Assembly: GCA_016791345.1 (NCBI GenBank)
Contig: JAEUMW010000437.1
Span: 1 to 32,434 of the forward strand
Source: Betaproteobacteria bacterium
GTDB lineage: Bacteria; Pseudomonadota; Gammaproteobacteria; Burkholderiales; JAEUMW01
DNA: 32,434 nucleotides
Reading direction: 5' to 3'
A model generated the notes under the pieces. The model was not told the origin of the DNA, did not search any database, and saw nothing but the letters and a program-made list of their open reading frames with translations. Of this stretch, positions 23,320-32,252 are shown piece by piece; position 1 is the first letter of the stretch, and each line of letters begins with the position of its first letter. The position numbers and the translations under genes are program-made.

Positions 23320-24828
23320 ATGGCCGGCTATATCCTCGCGCTGGATCAGGGCACGACGAGTTCGCGGGCGATCGTCTTCGACGCTGCCGCGGGCGTGCGT
23401 GCCGTTGCGCAGAAAGAACTCGCCCAGCACTATCCGCAGCCCGGGTGGGTGGAGCAGGATCCGCGGGAAATCTGGTCGTCGCAGGTCGGTGTGGCCGCGG
23501 AGGCGTTGAGCCGGGCCGGGTTGAGCGCCCACGACATCGCGGCCATCGGCATCGCCAACCAGCGCGAGACGACTGTCGTCTGGCATCGGCGCACCGGCGA
23601 GCCGATCAGCAACGCCATCGTCTGGCAGGATCGGCGCACCGCCAGGTTCTGCGAGGGGCTCAAGCGGGAAGGCCTCGAACCGCTGTTCGAGAGTCGCACC
23701 GGGCTCATCATCGATCCTTACTTTTCCGGATCGAAAGTGCGCTGGATTCTCTACCACGTGCCCGGCGCGCGGCAGGCCGCGGAGCGCGGCGAACTCGCAT
23801 TCGGCACCGTCGACAGCTGGCTCGTGTGGAAGCTCTCGGGCGGCAGGCGTCATGTCACGGACGCGAGCAATGCGTCGCGCACGCTCTTGTACAACATCCA
23901 CGCCGGGGCCTGGGACGAGAAGCTCCTCGGAATTCTCGGCGTTCCGCGTTCGATGCTGCCGGAGGTCGTGCCCTCCAGCGGCGAAATCGCGCTGACCGAC
24001 CCCGATCTCTTCCCGGCGGGCATTCCGATCGCAGGCATGGCGGGGGACCAGCAGGCGGCGTTGTTCGGGCAGTGCTGCCACGCCCCCGGCATGGCGAAGA
24101 ACACCTACGGCACCGGCTGCTTTTTGCTCATGCATACGGGGGCCGTGCCGACACATTCGCGCAACCATCTGTTGACGACGGTAGCGTGGAAGATCGGTGA
24201 TCGCACGGAGTTCGCCGACGAGGGGAGCATTTTCATCGGCGGTGCGGTGGTGCAATGGCTGCGCGATGGTCTCGGTCTCATCCGCTCGGCAGACGAGGTG
24301 GAGCGGCTCGCTGCGAGTGTGCCGGACAGCGCGGGCGTGCACTTCGTCCCGGCCTTCACCGGCCTCGGTGCGCCGTACTGGGATCCACACGCGCGCGGCC
24401 TCATCTGCGGCCTTACCCGCGGCAGCACCGGCGGCCACCTGGCACGCGCCGCCCTGGAAAGCATGGCGTTTCAGACCACCGACGTCCTGCGCGCGATGGA
24501 AGCCGATGCCGCGATCAGGGTCGCGCAGCTGCGGGTCGATGGCGGCGCTGCGCGCGACAACCTTCTCATGCAGTTCCAGGCAGACATGCTCGGCGTGCCG
24601 GTGGTGCGGCCGCGCACCACGGAGACGACCGCGCTCGGTGCCGCGTTTCTCGCCGGGCTGGCGGTCGCTTACTGGGAGGACCGGGAACAGCTTTCGTCCC
24701 TGTGGTGGGAGGAGCGCCGGTTCGAGCCGCGCATGAGCCGTGACGAGGCTGCCACCCGCTACGCTGCGTGGCGTGCCGCCGTCGCCCGTGCCCGCAGTCA
24801 CCCGGCGGCCTCGGACTTTGCGCCTTGA
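23320..24828 (+). CDS. glpK: Glycerol kinase
   Basis: This 502-residue FGGY-family kinase converts glycerol and ATP to sn-glycerol-3-phosphate in the cytoplasm, feeding phospholipid synthesis or glycolysis. The N-terminal phosphate-binding block [16 protein letters not shown], the NQRETT and IVWQDRRT glycerol-binding blocks, [13 protein letters not shown], the [11 protein letters not shown] motif and the C-terminal [16 protein letters not shown] are all canonical. The length matches E. coli GlpK. ATG 23320 is preceded by a strong GGAGGGGG; GTG 23317 and GTG 23308 are in frame but less likely. No glpF or glpD is adjacent, and I see no GlpR-like operator. It is followed by the rpmB promoter, so it is a separate transcription unit. 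Confidence 0.95.
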   Translation: MAGYILALDQGTTSSRAIVFDAAAGVRAVAQKELAQHYPQPGWVEQDPREIWSSQVGVAAEALSRAGLSAHDIAAIGIANQRETTVVWHRRTGEPISNAIVWQDRRTARFCEGLKREGLEPLFESRTGLIIDPYFSGSKVRWILYHVPGARQAAERGELAFGTVDSWLVWKLSGGRRHVTDASNASRTLLYNIHAGAWDEKLLGILGVPRSMLPEVVPSSGEIALTDPDLFPAGIPIAGMAGDQQAALFGQCCHAPGMAKNTYGTGCFLLMHTGAVPTHSRNHLLTTVAWKIGDRTEFADEGSIFIGGAVVQWLRDGLGLIRSADEVERLAASVPDSAGVHFVPAFTGLGAPYWDPHARGLICGLTRGSTGGHLARAALESMAFQTTDVLRAMEADAAIRVAQLRVDGGAARDNLLMQFQADMLGVPVVRPRTTETTALGAAFLAGLAVAYWEDREQLSSLWWEERRFEPRMSRDEAATRYAAWRAAVARARSHPAASDFAP

Positions 24829-24853
24829 ACGCACTGCCGCGAGCGGCTACAAT
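24825..24853 (+). promoter_or_regulatory. Strong sigma-70 promoter for rpmB-rpmG
   Basis: TTGAAC at 24825-24830 and TACAAT at 24848-24853 are separated by exactly 17 bases, with start expected near 24860 and a leader of about 28 bases. The -35 box overlaps the glpK stop codon. Four of six -35 and five of six -10 positions match consensus. Confidence 0.7.
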
Positions 24854-24887
24854 GCGCGACTTTTCGGAATTTGCCGGAGTAACATCC

Positions 24888-25124
24888 ATGGCACGCGTGT
24901 GTGAAGTGACGGGCAAGCGCCCGCTGGGTGGGCATCATGTGTCTCACGCCAACAACAAGACCAATCGGCGCTACCTGCCGAACCTGCAGTATCGCCGCTT
25001 CTGGGTCGAGAGCGAGAACCGCTGGGTGCGCCTGCGCGTGAGCCAGGCGGGCCTGCGCACGATCGACAAGAAGGGCATCGACGTCGTGCTCGCGGAATTG
25101 CGCGCGCAGGGCGTGAAGATCTGA
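24888..25124 (+). CDS. rpmB: 50S ribosomal protein L28
   Basis: This 78-residue ribosomal protein has the canonical start [20 protein letters not shown], then [14 protein letters not shown] and the C-terminal [18 protein letters not shown]. The length matches bacterial L28. ATG 24888 has GGAGT seven bases upstream. It is co-transcribed with rpmG 10 bases downstream, the standard bacterial arrangement, from the strong promoter at 24825. Confidence 0.97.
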   Translation: MARVCEVTGKRPLGGHHVSHANNKTNRRYLPNLQYRRFWVESENRWVRLRVSQAGLRTIDKKGIDVVLAELRAQGVKI

Positions 25125-25134
25125 GGAGACGACC

Positions 25135-25290
25135 GTGCGCGAAAAGATCAAGCTCGAATCCACTGCCGGCACCGGGCACTTCTACACGACCACGAAGAAC
25201 AAGAAGACGACGCCCGAGAAGCTCGAATTCAAGAAGTACGACCCGAAGGCGCGCAAGCACGTCGCCTACAAGGAAACCAAGCTCAAGTAA
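25135..25290 (+). CDS. rpmG: 50S ribosomal protein L33
   Basis: This 51-residue protein is [20 protein letters not shown] followed by [20 protein letters not shown] and an ending [11 protein letters not shown]. It is the cysteine-free (C-minus, zinc-independent) form: the positions of the CxxC zinc pairs carry Gly, Thr and other residues. It starts at GTG 25135 with TGAGGAG, spaced about six bases, overlapping the rpmB stop. It ends just before a strong terminator. Confidence 0.96.
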   Translation: MREKIKLESTAGTGHFYTTTKNKKTTPEKLEFKKYDPKARKHVAYKETKLK

Positions 25291-25315
25291 GCGCGCGGTT
25301 CCACCGTCGCAAAAA

Positions 25316-25344
25316 CAAAAAGCCCGCCGATGGCGGGCTTTTTG
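25316..25344. terminator. Bidirectional intrinsic terminator between rpmG and the desaturase gene
   Basis: A perfect stem pairs 25316-25328 (CAAAAAGCCCGCC) with 25332-25344 (GGCGGGCTTTTTG) around a GAT loop. The GC core is flanked by A5 on one side and T5 on the other, so it can stop transcription from both converging genes (rpmG ending 25290 and the desaturase ending 25365). Confidence 0.93.
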
Positions 25345-25364
25345 TTGACTGGCGTCCGCCAGTG

Positions 25365-26528
25365 TCAGGCGTACTGGCGCAGGCGCATCGAGAACTCGCG
25401 CAGCGGTGCAATGCCGCTCGCTTCCGCTCGCTGGCACCAGTCCTCGAGCTGACGCACGAGTTGCTCGCGCGATGCGCTGGAGCGGGCCCAGATTGCACTG
25501 AGTTCGTCGCGCATGCCGAACACCGTCTTCAGCACGCTGCTCTTCATGCTGAGCACGTCGAGGCAGGCACGGTCCTCGGCCTTGACCTCGGTCTGACCCC
25601 GCATCAGGAAGCGCTTCACCGCCTCCCAGTCGACCTTCGAGTGCTCGCGCACCTTCTCGAACTCATCGGCGCAGAGGCGCTTCACGCTCTTGGCGTACTT
25701 CGCCATGACCTCGTAACGGTGGTTGATCACTGCCTGCAGCGTGGTGACGTCGCACTCGGTCTTCGCTTCCGCCATACGCAGACGGGGCGCCAGGCGCTTC
25801 ACGTCGGCAAGCCCGACCATCTCCATGAGGCGGATGTAGAGCCAGCCGATATCGAACTCGTACCACTTGCTGGAGAGCCTGGCCGAGCTGCCATAGGCGT
25901 GGTGGTTGTTGTGCAGCTCCTCGCCACCGATGAGGATGCCCCAGGGCACGATGTTGCGCGAGGCGTCTTCCGTCTGGAAGTTGCGGTAGCCCCAGTAGTG
26001 ACCGATGCCGTTGATGACGCCGGCGGCGAACAGCGGAATCCATATCATCTGCACGGCCCAGATCGACATGCCGAGGAAACCGAAAAGGGCGAAGTTGATG
26101 ATGAACATGAGCGTGATGCCGAGCCGCGTGTACTTGCTGTACAGATTGCGCTCGATCCAGTCATCGGGGGTGCCGTGACCGTACTTGTCGAGGGTCGCCT
26201 GGACTTTCGCTTCCTCGCGATAGAGTTCAGCCCCTTCCCACAGCACCTTATTGATGCCTCGCGTCTGCGGGCTGTGAGGATCCTCCACGGTTTCGCATTT
26301 CGCGTGGTGCTTGCGATGAATCGCCGCCCATTCCTTCGTCACCATGCCGGTGGTGAGCCACAGCCAGAAGCGGAAGAAATGGCTCACGATCGGGTGCAAC
26401 TCCAGGGCGCGGTGGGCCTGATGGCGATGCAGGTAGATGGTCACTCCCGCGATGGTGATATGGGTGAGCACCAGCGCCACCACGATGTAACCCCACCAAG
26501 GCAGCTCGAGAAAGCCTGAGAAGAACAT
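25365..26528 (-). CDS. Membrane fatty-acid desaturase (delta-9 type)
   Basis: This 387-residue integral membrane di-iron desaturase introduces a cis double bond into acyl chains. All three histidine boxes are intact: HRHQAH (34-39), HRKHH (71-75) and HNNHH (206-210). An extra conserved His lies in GIGHYWGYRNF (about 174-184). Hydrophobic segments surround residues 12-32, 47-64 and 136-172. The C-terminal part (about 255-387) is a soluble charged helical extension beyond the catalytic core. ATG 26528 has AAGGATC upstream. It has its own promoter and an inverted repeat in the leader, so expression may be regulated. Its product (monounsaturated acyl chains) could be the substrate of the CFA-family enzyme encoded elsewhere in the window. 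Confidence 0.92.
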   Translation of the reverse strand: MFFSGFLELPWWGYIVVALVLTHITIAGVTIYLHRHQAHRALELHPIVSHFFRFWLWLTTGMVTKEWAAIHRKHHAKCETVEDPHSPQTRGINKVLWEGAELYREEAKVQATLDKYGHGTPDDWIERNLYSKYTRLGITLMFIINFALFGFLGMSIWAVQMIWIPLFAAGVINGIGHYWGYRNFQTEDASRNIVPWGILIGGEELHNNHHAYGSSARLSSKWYEFDIGWLYIRLMEMVGLADVKRLAPRLRMAEAKTECDVTTLQAVINHRYEVMAKYAKSVKRLCADEFEKVREHSKVDWEAVKRFLMRGQTEVKAEDRACLDVLSMKSSVLKTVFGMRDELSAIWARSSASREQLVRQLEDWCQRAEASGIAPLREFSMRLRQYA

Positions 26529-26553
26529 GGACGATCCTTATTCCGGGCGAGTC

Positions 26554-26568
26554 GTCTCGGATTGAGAC
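26554..26568. promoter_or_regulatory. Inverted repeat in the desaturase leader
   Basis: GTCTC-ggatt-GAGAC lies between the -10 box and the start codon of the desaturase gene, 26 bases upstream of the ATG. Its position just downstream of the predicted transcription start would suit a repressor operator or a small hairpin near the 5' end. Five-base arms can occur by chance. Confidence 0.35.
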
Positions 26569-26577
26569 AAGTTGCGC

Positions 26578-26605
26578 AATATACAGCATTGACGCCAAAA
26601 GGCAA
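26578..26605 (-). promoter_or_regulatory. Sigma-70 promoter for the desaturase gene
   Basis: On the minus strand, TTGCCT (26605-26600) and TATATT (26583-26578) are separated by 16 bases. It lies in an AT-richer island 50 bases upstream of the ATG at 26528, between two genes that both point left. Confidence 0.5.
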
Positions 26606-26631
26606 CAGGATTTGTGCGATGCAGCACGAGG

Positions 26632-27933
26632 CTAACTGCTTGTCGGACTGGCCGGATTTGCGAGGGCTGCCCCGTCGCGGTGCAGGCGCGCCTCGCTTTG
26701 CGGGTAGGGAACCGCGATGCCGGCCGCCTTGAGGCCGGCGAGAATCGTCTCGTACAGTTCGGTGCGCAGAGCGGTCGTCCCCCGCTCCGGATCGCCGACC
26801 GAGACGCCGAGTTCCAGTTCCACGCCGAAGTCGCCGAGGCCGGTGACCGCGACCAGGGGGGCGGGTTCGGACAGGACGCGCGACTGCGCCTGCGCTGCTG
26901 CGAGGGCGATCTCGCGCGCTTTCTGCACGTCGCTGTCGAAAGGGATGCGGAACGGCAGCGTCACCCGCGCCCGGCGCCCGCCGGCGCCGTGGCTGACCAC
27001 TGTCGATGAGATCAGCGTCTCGTTCGGGATGATCGCCTCGTTGCCGTCCAGGCTGCGCACGACGACGTAACGGGCGGTCATCCGGGTGATCTGACCCTGA
27101 CTCTTGTCGACGGTGACGACATCGCCCAAGCTCACTGAACGGTCGAGCAGGATGATGAAGCCACTCACGTAGTTGCTGGCGATTCTCTGCAGGCCGAGGC
27201 CGAGGCCGACGCCGAGCGCGCCGCCGAAGACCGAGAGCGCCGTGAGATCGATGCCCACCATCGGCAGCGCGATCAGGACCGCGAGGACGATGAGCACCGC
27301 GTGCAGCGCTTTGGCGAGCACGACGCGCACGTTGATGTCCATCTCGGTCGCGCTCATGAGGCGCTGCTCCAGCACGCGACCGGCCCACAGCGCGAGCAGG
27401 AGCGTGACCGTGACCGCGATCAGACCGTTGATGACGGTAAGCAGACTGGTAGAGCGGCCGCCCAGGGGGATGCGGATTTCATCGAGATAGCCGAGCACGT
27501 CGGGCAGGAAGCCGGTGATGTGCAGGGCGAGCCCGAACCACACGACGCCGGAGATGAGGCGCTCGAAGCGCTGCACCAGCCCGCTGTACGGGAACACGTG
27601 ACGCAGCATGAAGACTGCGAAGCGCACGATGGCGAGTGCGCCGAGCAGCGGCACCGCGAGTTCGAGCAGGTGCACCGGCTGATGCTTGCGCAGGAGCGCA
27701 CGCCCTGCCAATACGACGACGAGCGCCGTCAGCGGGAAGAGCGCCCGCTGCACACCCGCCGCGCCGACCTTGAGCGCCGTATGGTCGGTGCGCACCCATG
27801 GCGCGACGAAGCGGTTGAGCAGCCAGGCCACCGCGAGCGCCACCGCGATGACGGCGAGTTCCCACAGAACTGAAGTCTTCTGCAGGTCGGTGAGGAGGTC
27901 TCCGATCAGCGGGGGCAGCGCGAAGTCCGACAT
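26632..27933 (-). CDS. MscS-family mechanosensitive ion channel
   Basis: This 433-residue inner-membrane channel of the small-conductance mechanosensitive type protects against hypo-osmotic shock. Several hydrophobic segments fill about residues 23-225. The pore-lining helix is LSVFGGALGVGLGLGLQRIASNYVSG, split as FGGALGVGLGLGLQ then RIASNYVSG near 235-260, with the Gly/Ala packing typical of TM3. The beta domain follows (VSLGDVVTVDKSQGQI, and the conserved SLDGNEAIIPNE motif), then an alpha/beta C-terminal domain. The extra N-terminal helices make it longer than E. coli MscS (286 aa). ATG 27933 is chosen because upstream codons encode an arginine-rich, non-protein-like stretch. It lies downstream of the RsmB-family gene with an 80-base gap. 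Confidence 0.9.
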   Translation of the reverse strand: MSDFALPPLIGDLLTDLQKTSVLWELAVIAVALAVAWLLNRFVAPWVRTDHTALKVGAAGVQRALFPLTALVVVLAGRALLRKHQPVHLLELAVPLLGALAIVRFAVFMLRHVFPYSGLVQRFERLISGVVWFGLALHITGFLPDVLGYLDEIRIPLGGRSTSLLTVINGLIAVTVTLLLALWAGRVLEQRLMSATEMDINVRVVLAKALHAVLIVLAVLIALPMVGIDLTALSVFGGALGVGLGLGLQRIASNYVSGFIILLDRSVSLGDVVTVDKSQGQITRMTARYVVVRSLDGNEAIIPNETLISSTVVSHGAGGRRARVTLPFRIPFDSDVQKAREIALAAAQAQSRVLSEPAPLVAVTGLGDFGVELELGVSVGDPERGTTALRTELYETILAGLKAAGIAVPYPQSEARLHRDGAALANPASPTSS

Positions 27934-28013
27934 GAGTGCAGCGGGAAGGAGCGGGGCGCAAAACGCGGCGAATTCTAACACGCGACCCCGGGCCGCCTGC
28001 CGAGGCTCGGAGA

Positions 28014-29285
28014 TCAGACCGCGGTTGTCTCGCGCCGCTCCAGCACCGCGCCGAAGAAGCCGTCGCAGCCGTGGGCGGCCGGCGTGAGCGCGAGGTAAGG
28101 TCCGGTATCGAGCGCCACCCGCGCCTGTGCCAGGACCTCTGCCGCCGGCATCAGCGCGAAGTCCGGGTGCGTTTTCAGGAAGGCGTCCACGACGTCCTCG
28201 TTCTCTTCCGCAAGCACGCTGCACGTGCCATAGAGCAAGCGCCCGCCGGGCCGCACGAGGCGCGCCGCCGCCGCCATGATCGACGCCTGCTTCGCCGCCA
28301 TCTCGGCGACGCTTGCCGGCGACTGGCGCCATTTGAGGTCGGGATTGCGGCGCACTGTCCCGAGCCCGCTGCACGGCGCGTCGACCAGCACCCGATCGGC
28401 CTTGGCGGCGAGGCGCAGGATGCGCACGTCGTTCTCGTCGGCGATGTGTCGCGGCTCTACGTTCGTGAGCCCGGCGCGGGCGAGGCGCGGCTTCAGTTTC
28501 GACAGCCGGCGCTCGGACGTGTCGAAGGCGTAGAGCCGCCCCTGCGACTGCATCACATCGCCGAGCAGCAGGGTCTTGCCGCCGGCACCCGCGCAGAAGT
28601 CGACGACCAGGTCGCGCCGCCTGGGTGCGACCAGCAGGCCGAGCAGCTGACTGCCTTCGTCCTGCACTTCGATGGCTCCCGACCGGAAGAGATCATGGCG
28701 ATTGATGGCGGGGTGTCCCGCGAGGCGCACGCCAAGCGGAGAATACGGTGTCGCGGTCGCGACGATGCCATCGCGGGCAAGCCGCGCGAGCACCGCCTCG
28801 CGGTTTGCCTTCACGCGGTTCACGCGCAGATCGAGCGGCGCCGGCTCGTTCAGGCTGCGCGCCAGTGTGAGCAGCGCCGCCTCGCCCAGCCTGGGCAGCA
28901 GACGCTCGATCAGCCAGTCCGGCAGGTCGCATTGCAGCGCGAAGGGAAGTTCGGACACGTCTGCCGCGCGCACGGTGTTGAGCCATGCGATCTCGGACGG
29001 GTCGAGGAACGGCGCAAGCTCGCGCGCCGAGACACCCTTGAGCTTCGCCAGGCAAGCCAGCACGAGGCGCCGCGGGTGCATCCCGCCTGCCAGGTGTTCG
29101 AGCAGGCGCCTGCGGCGCAGACAGGCGAACACCGTTTCGGCGATGAAGCTGCGGTCACGGGCACCAAGCTCGCGGTGCATGCGAAAGAAGGCGCTGAGCG
29201 CGGCGTCCGCCGGCCCCGCAAGGGGCAGGGCCGCGGCCAGCGCGTCCTCTGCCGAGCGCAGCTGCGCCGCCGCCAGCTCAGCCAC
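28014..29285 (-). CDS. RsmB/NOP-family RNA (cytosine-5) methyltransferase
   Basis: This 423-residue SAM-dependent enzyme methylates cytosine C5 in RNA, most likely 16S rRNA. An N-terminal helical region of about 140 residues is NusB-like. The catalytic domain has the SAM motif DFCAGAGGKT (229-238), the PC motif Cys305 in DAPCSGLGT and the nucleophile Cys355 in GTCSVL. Both cysteines needed for catalysis and product release are intact. The GTG start at 29285 overlaps the end of the DUF3108 gene by 8 bases, so the two are coupled. The name rsmB is not assigned firmly because betaproteobacteria often carry a second family member near fmt, and which one is the true RsmB cannot be told here. Confidence 0.9.
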   Translation of the reverse strand: MAELAAAQLRSAEDALAAALPLAGPADAALSAFFRMHRELGARDRSFIAETVFACLRRRRLLEHLAGGMHPRRLVLACLAKLKGVSARELAPFLDPSEIAWLNTVRAADVSELPFALQCDLPDWLIERLLPRLGEAALLTLARSLNEPAPLDLRVNRVKANREAVLARLARDGIVATATPYSPLGVRLAGHPAINRHDLFRSGAIEVQDEGSQLLGLLVAPRRRDLVVDFCAGAGGKTLLLGDVMQSQGRLYAFDTSERRLSKLKPRLARAGLTNVEPRHIADENDVRILRLAAKADRVLVDAPCSGLGTVRRNPDLKWRQSPASVAEMAAKQASIMAAAARLVRPGGRLLYGTCSVLAEENEDVVDAFLKTHPDFALMPAAEVLAQARVALDTGPYLALTPAAHGCDGFFGAVLERRETTAV

Positions 29286-30405
29286 GAACCAGCTGCAAGC
29301 CGGTGACGAGCTGCTCGGCGGCGATGCTGCCCTTGCGGTCGGTGAAGCGCAGCCGGATCGGAAGGTAGGCGAAGTCGACGGCGAGCCACACCTCGATGCC
29401 CTCGTCGCCCGGCTTGCGCAGCTGTTTCACATAGATGGCGCGCAGGTCGCCCATCGGCGTTTCCACGATCTCCTGCGGACCGACCTCCACTTCGTAGGTG
29501 TCGAGCTTGCGCCCGTTGGTGAGATTGAGGCGCAGCGGTCCGGGTTCGAGGCGTACTACCGAGAGCTGGCATATCAGCGACAGGATGTCGAGCGAGGACG
29601 GTCGCAGCGGGACCTCGCGCACACCGTCCGGGTCGGTGAAGCGCGCTACCCCGGTGGTGCGGTCGAACTCGACGCGATACTGCTTTTCCCCCCTCTTCCC
29701 GGTGCGGTCGAGACGGAAGGAATCGGGCTCGAAACCGGCCTCGGTGATGCGCCCCTCGCTCGTCGAGCTCATGCCGAACGGATAGAAGAGGGCGGCGAGC
29801 CCGATCGTCTTGCCGTTGCTGGCGAGCCGATAGCGGCCGTCCGTGATCTCCCAGGAGAGTTCGCTGCGGCCGGCCAGGAAACGGTGCGAACCGTAGTAGA
29901 TGTCGAACTGGATCGAACCCTGCGGCGACAGCGGCCGTTCGGCGCGCAGCGGCGTTACCGGCGGCTCGTCTGCGGCGAGCTCGATCGGTGGCGATGTGAT
30001 GGGTGCAGCCAGCGCAGACCCGGTATCGGCGGTAACCGCTGCGCCGGCGTCGGCGATCACGGGGTCCTGCGCGGGCGGTGGGAGATCAGGCGTCGCCACG
30101 GCAACAGGTGCCATGGGCGGAGCTGCGATCGGCCGCGCTGGTTGGGTGGTCTTGCGTGCGGGCGGCGGCCGCTTCGGCGTGGCGGCGAGACGGCGTTCCA
30201 CGGGCGGTGGCGGCGCGGGGCGTTCTTCCTGCACGGCAACCAGCGTGGCTTCGAGCGGCCGCGGCGGCTGCGCCGGGGCGGGCATCCGCACGCGGCTCGC
30301 AATCGCGAAATGCAGCGCGACGGAAACCGCAAGCGCCACCGCCAGGCGGCGGTGGGTGGTCGACGGGGATGCGAACGAAGCGGGTCCTGCGGAGACAGGC
30401 TTCAT
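29278..30405 (-). CDS. DUF3108 domain-containing protein
   Basis: This 375-residue envelope protein has a short basic N-terminus, then one hydrophobic segment (about 20-37, LAVALAVSVALHFAIASRV). A long proline/alanine-rich linker (about 40-160), resembling TonB-type spacers, follows, and the C-terminal DUF3108 domain covers about 165-375 (GSIQFDIYYGSHRFLAGRS, then YRLASNGKTIGLAALFYPF, and the conserved VWLAVDFAYLPIRLRFTDR). DUF3108 is predicted to be a periplasmic beta-rich domain; its role is not settled. ATG 30405 gives a sensible membrane-anchor start; the frame upstream overlaps purN. It sits between purN and the RsmB-family gene, an order I recall from other betaproteobacterial genomes. 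Confidence 0.85.
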   Translation of the reverse strand: MKPVSAGPASFASPSTTHRRLAVALAVSVALHFAIASRVRMPAPAQPPRPLEATLVAVQEERPAPPPPVERRLAATPKRPPPARKTTQPARPIAAPPMAPVAVATPDLPPPAQDPVIADAGAAVTADTGSALAAPITSPPIELAADEPPVTPLRAERPLSPQGSIQFDIYYGSHRFLAGRSELSWEITDGRYRLASNGKTIGLAALFYPFGMSSTSEGRITEAGFEPDSFRLDRTGKRGEKQYRVEFDRTTGVARFTDPDGVREVPLRPSSLDILSLICQLSVVRLEPGPLRLNLTNGRKLDTYEVEVGPQEIVETPMGDLRAIYVKQLRKPGDEGIEVWLAVDFAYLPIRLRFTDRKGSIAAEQLVTGLQLVRG

Positions 30406-30443
30406 CCGGGGAATAACGCGTGAGATCCCAACCGGTCGACGGC

Positions 30444-31085
30444 TCAGGCGTCGACCGGAGGCACCACGAGCGCGCCGGTGACTCGCTCCCCGCCTGCCAG
30501 CACGACGCGACCGCCGGCGTCGACCGAAACGCGTTCCTCGCACAGCCAGCGCACGGCCTGCGGAAAAACCCGGTGCTCCTGTTCGAGCACGCGGGCGGCG
30601 AGCGTGTCCTCGGTGTCGTCGGCGCGCACCGGCACGGCGGCCTGGATGATGATGGGGCCGTGGTCGAGCGCAGGCGTGACGAAATGCACGGTGCATCCGT
30701 GCACCTTGACGCCTTCCGCGAGCGCGCGGGCGTGGGTGTGCAACCCGGGAAAGGCGGGTAACAGCGACGGGTGAATGTTGATGAGTCGGCCGGCGAAGCG
30801 CGCGACGAACGCAGCGCTCAGGACGCGCATGAAGCCGGCGAGCAGCACGTAGTCCGGCGCGTAGCCGTCGATCACCTCGGCGAGCGCCGCATCGAAGGCG
30901 TCGCGGCTCGCGAATTCGCGATGCTCGACCACGCGCGTCGGCACATCGTGGTTGGTGGCGACGTCAAGCCCCGCGGCGTCCCCGCGATTGCTGATGACGG
31001 CGACGACGGAGGCCGGCAGCTCTGCCTTCAACAGCGCCTCCATGTTGCTGCCGCGACCGGAGATGAGGATGACGAGCCGGCGCAT
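30444..31085 (-). CDS. purN: Phosphoribosylglycinamide formyltransferase
   Basis: This 213-residue cytoplasmic enzyme transfers the formyl group of 10-formyltetrahydrofolate to GAR, making FGAR in de novo purine synthesis. The phosphate-binding N-terminus LISGRGSNM (8-15) and the catalytic set Asn103, His105 (INIHPSLLPAFPG) and Asp141 (DHGPII) are all present. GFMRVLS at 84-90 lines the folate site. The length is normal. ATG 31085 begins one base after the purM stop, so the two are translated from one message. Confidence 0.96.
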   Translation of the reverse strand: MRRLVILISGRGSNMEALLKAELPASVVAVISNRGDAAGLDVATNHDVPTRVVEHREFASRDAFDAALAEVIDGYAPDYVLLAGFMRVLSAAFVARFAGRLINIHPSLLPAFPGLHTHARALAEGVKVHGCTVHFVTPALDHGPIIIQAAVPVRADDTEDTLAARVLEQEHRVFPQAVRWLCEERVSVDAGGRVVLAGGERVTGALVVPPVDA

Positions 31086-31086
31086 G

Positions 31087-32124
31087 TCAGACGATCACGG
31101 TTTGCGGCTCGTCGCCGTGCCGCGCGCGGATCTGCCCCAGGCGAAAGACGGTCTCGCCCTGGGTGCGCAGGATTTCCGACGCCGTCTCGGCATCCGCCGC
31201 ATCGACCACGAGCACGAAGCCGATGCCGCAGTTGAACGTGCGATGCATCTCCGCGGCGGCGACGTTGCCGGCCTCGCGCAGCCACTGGAACAGCGGCGGC
31301 AACGGCCACGCGTCCGCTTCGATCTCGGCGACGACAGCGGCCGGCAGGATGCGCGGGACGTTGCCGGTGATCCCGCCGCCGGTGATGTGCGCCATGCCCT
31401 TGACCGCGACCGATTGCAGCAGCGCGAGCACGGGCTTCACGTAGATGCGCGTGGGCGCCAGGACGGCGTCCGCAAACGGGCGTCCGTCGATGGCGTCCGG
31501 CAGAGCCGTGGCCTCGCGCTCGATGATCCTGCGGATGAGCGAGTAGCCGTTCGAATGTGCACCGCTGGAGGCGAGGCCGAGGACGACGTCGCCGGCGCGG
31601 ATGGCGCGTCCGTCGACGATCCCGCTCTTCTCCACCGCGCCGACGGCAAAGCCCGCAAGGTCGTATTCGCCGGGCGGATACATGCCGGGCATCTCCGCCG
31701 TCTCGCCGCCGATGAGGGCGCATCCGGCCAGCTCGCAACCGGCCGCGATGCCGCGGATGACGTCTTCGGCGGTGCTCACGTCGAGCTTCCCGCAGGCGAA
31801 GTAATCGAGGAAGAAGAGCGGCTCCGCACCCTGCACGAGAACATCGTTCACGCTCATCGCCACCAGGTCGATGCCGACGGTGTCGTGGCGATCGAAATGG
31901 AACGCGAGCTTGAGCTTGGTGCCGACACCATCGGTGCCGGCGACGAGCACCGGCTCGCGATACTTGCCCGACATCTCGAACAGGGCACCGAAGCCGCCGA
32001 TGCCGGCCAGCACTTCCGGGCGTGCGGTGCGCCGGGCGAAGGGCTTGATGCGTTCGACCAGAGCGTCCCCGGCGTCGATGTCCACGCCTGCATCGCGGTA
32101 GGAGAGCGGAGTCTTCGCCTGCAT
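31087..32124 (-). CDS. purM: Phosphoribosylformylglycinamidine cyclo-ligase
   Basis: This 345-residue ATP-dependent AIR synthetase converts FGAM to aminoimidazole ribonucleotide, the fifth step of de novo purine synthesis. The N-terminus [20 protein letters not shown] is canonical, as are the substrate/ATP blocks [60 protein letters not shown] and [11 protein letters not shown]. The length matches the family. ATG 32124 is the standard start. It is divergent from hda, as is usual in beta- and gammaproteobacteria, and forms an operon with purN. Confidence 0.97.
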   Translation of the reverse strand: MQAKTPLSYRDAGVDIDAGDALVERIKPFARRTARPEVLAGIGGFGALFEMSGKYREPVLVAGTDGVGTKLKLAFHFDRHDTVGIDLVAMSVNDVLVQGAEPLFFLDYFACGKLDVSTAEDVIRGIAAGCELAGCALIGGETAEMPGMYPPGEYDLAGFAVGAVEKSGIVDGRAIRAGDVVLGLASSGAHSNGYSLIRRIIEREATALPDAIDGRPFADAVLAPTRIYVKPVLALLQSVAVKGMAHITGGGITGNVPRILPAAVVAEIEADAWPLPPLFQWLREAGNVAAAEMHRTFNCGIGFVLVVDAADAETASEILRTQGETVFRLGQIRARHGDEPQTVIV

Positions 32125-32194
32125 CTGGATTCTGTTGAGTGCGCTCGGTGCGAGGGATAAAGTACGCGGCGTCGTTCGCCGGGCAAGGCATCGG

Positions 32195-32223
32195 ATTCTA
32201 GCCGAAATGGCGGGGCCGTTCCG
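32195..32223 (-). promoter_or_regulatory. Candidate purM promoter in the purM/hda divergent gap
   Basis: On the minus strand a TAGAAT -10 box occupies 32200-32195. The hexamer 17 bases upstream (CGGAAC, 32223-32218) is a poor -35. The transcription start would be near 32188, giving a leader of about 64 bases. The same 128-base gap must hold the hda promoter, which I could not identify. No PurR-type operator was recognised. Confidence 0.3.
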
Positions 32224-32252
32224 CCTCGGCGGCAGTGATCAACACGTGCTCG

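Noticed and set aside
27936-30423. Long plus-strand frames opposite the RsmB-family and DUF3108 genes
   Set aside because: The minus-strand genes have complete catalytic motifs and family matches; the plus-strand products are Arg/Ser-rich noise.
32135-32161. TTGAGT and GATAAA as a plus-strand hda promoter
   Set aside because: The spacer is only 15 bases and both boxes are weak, so it is not reported as a feature.
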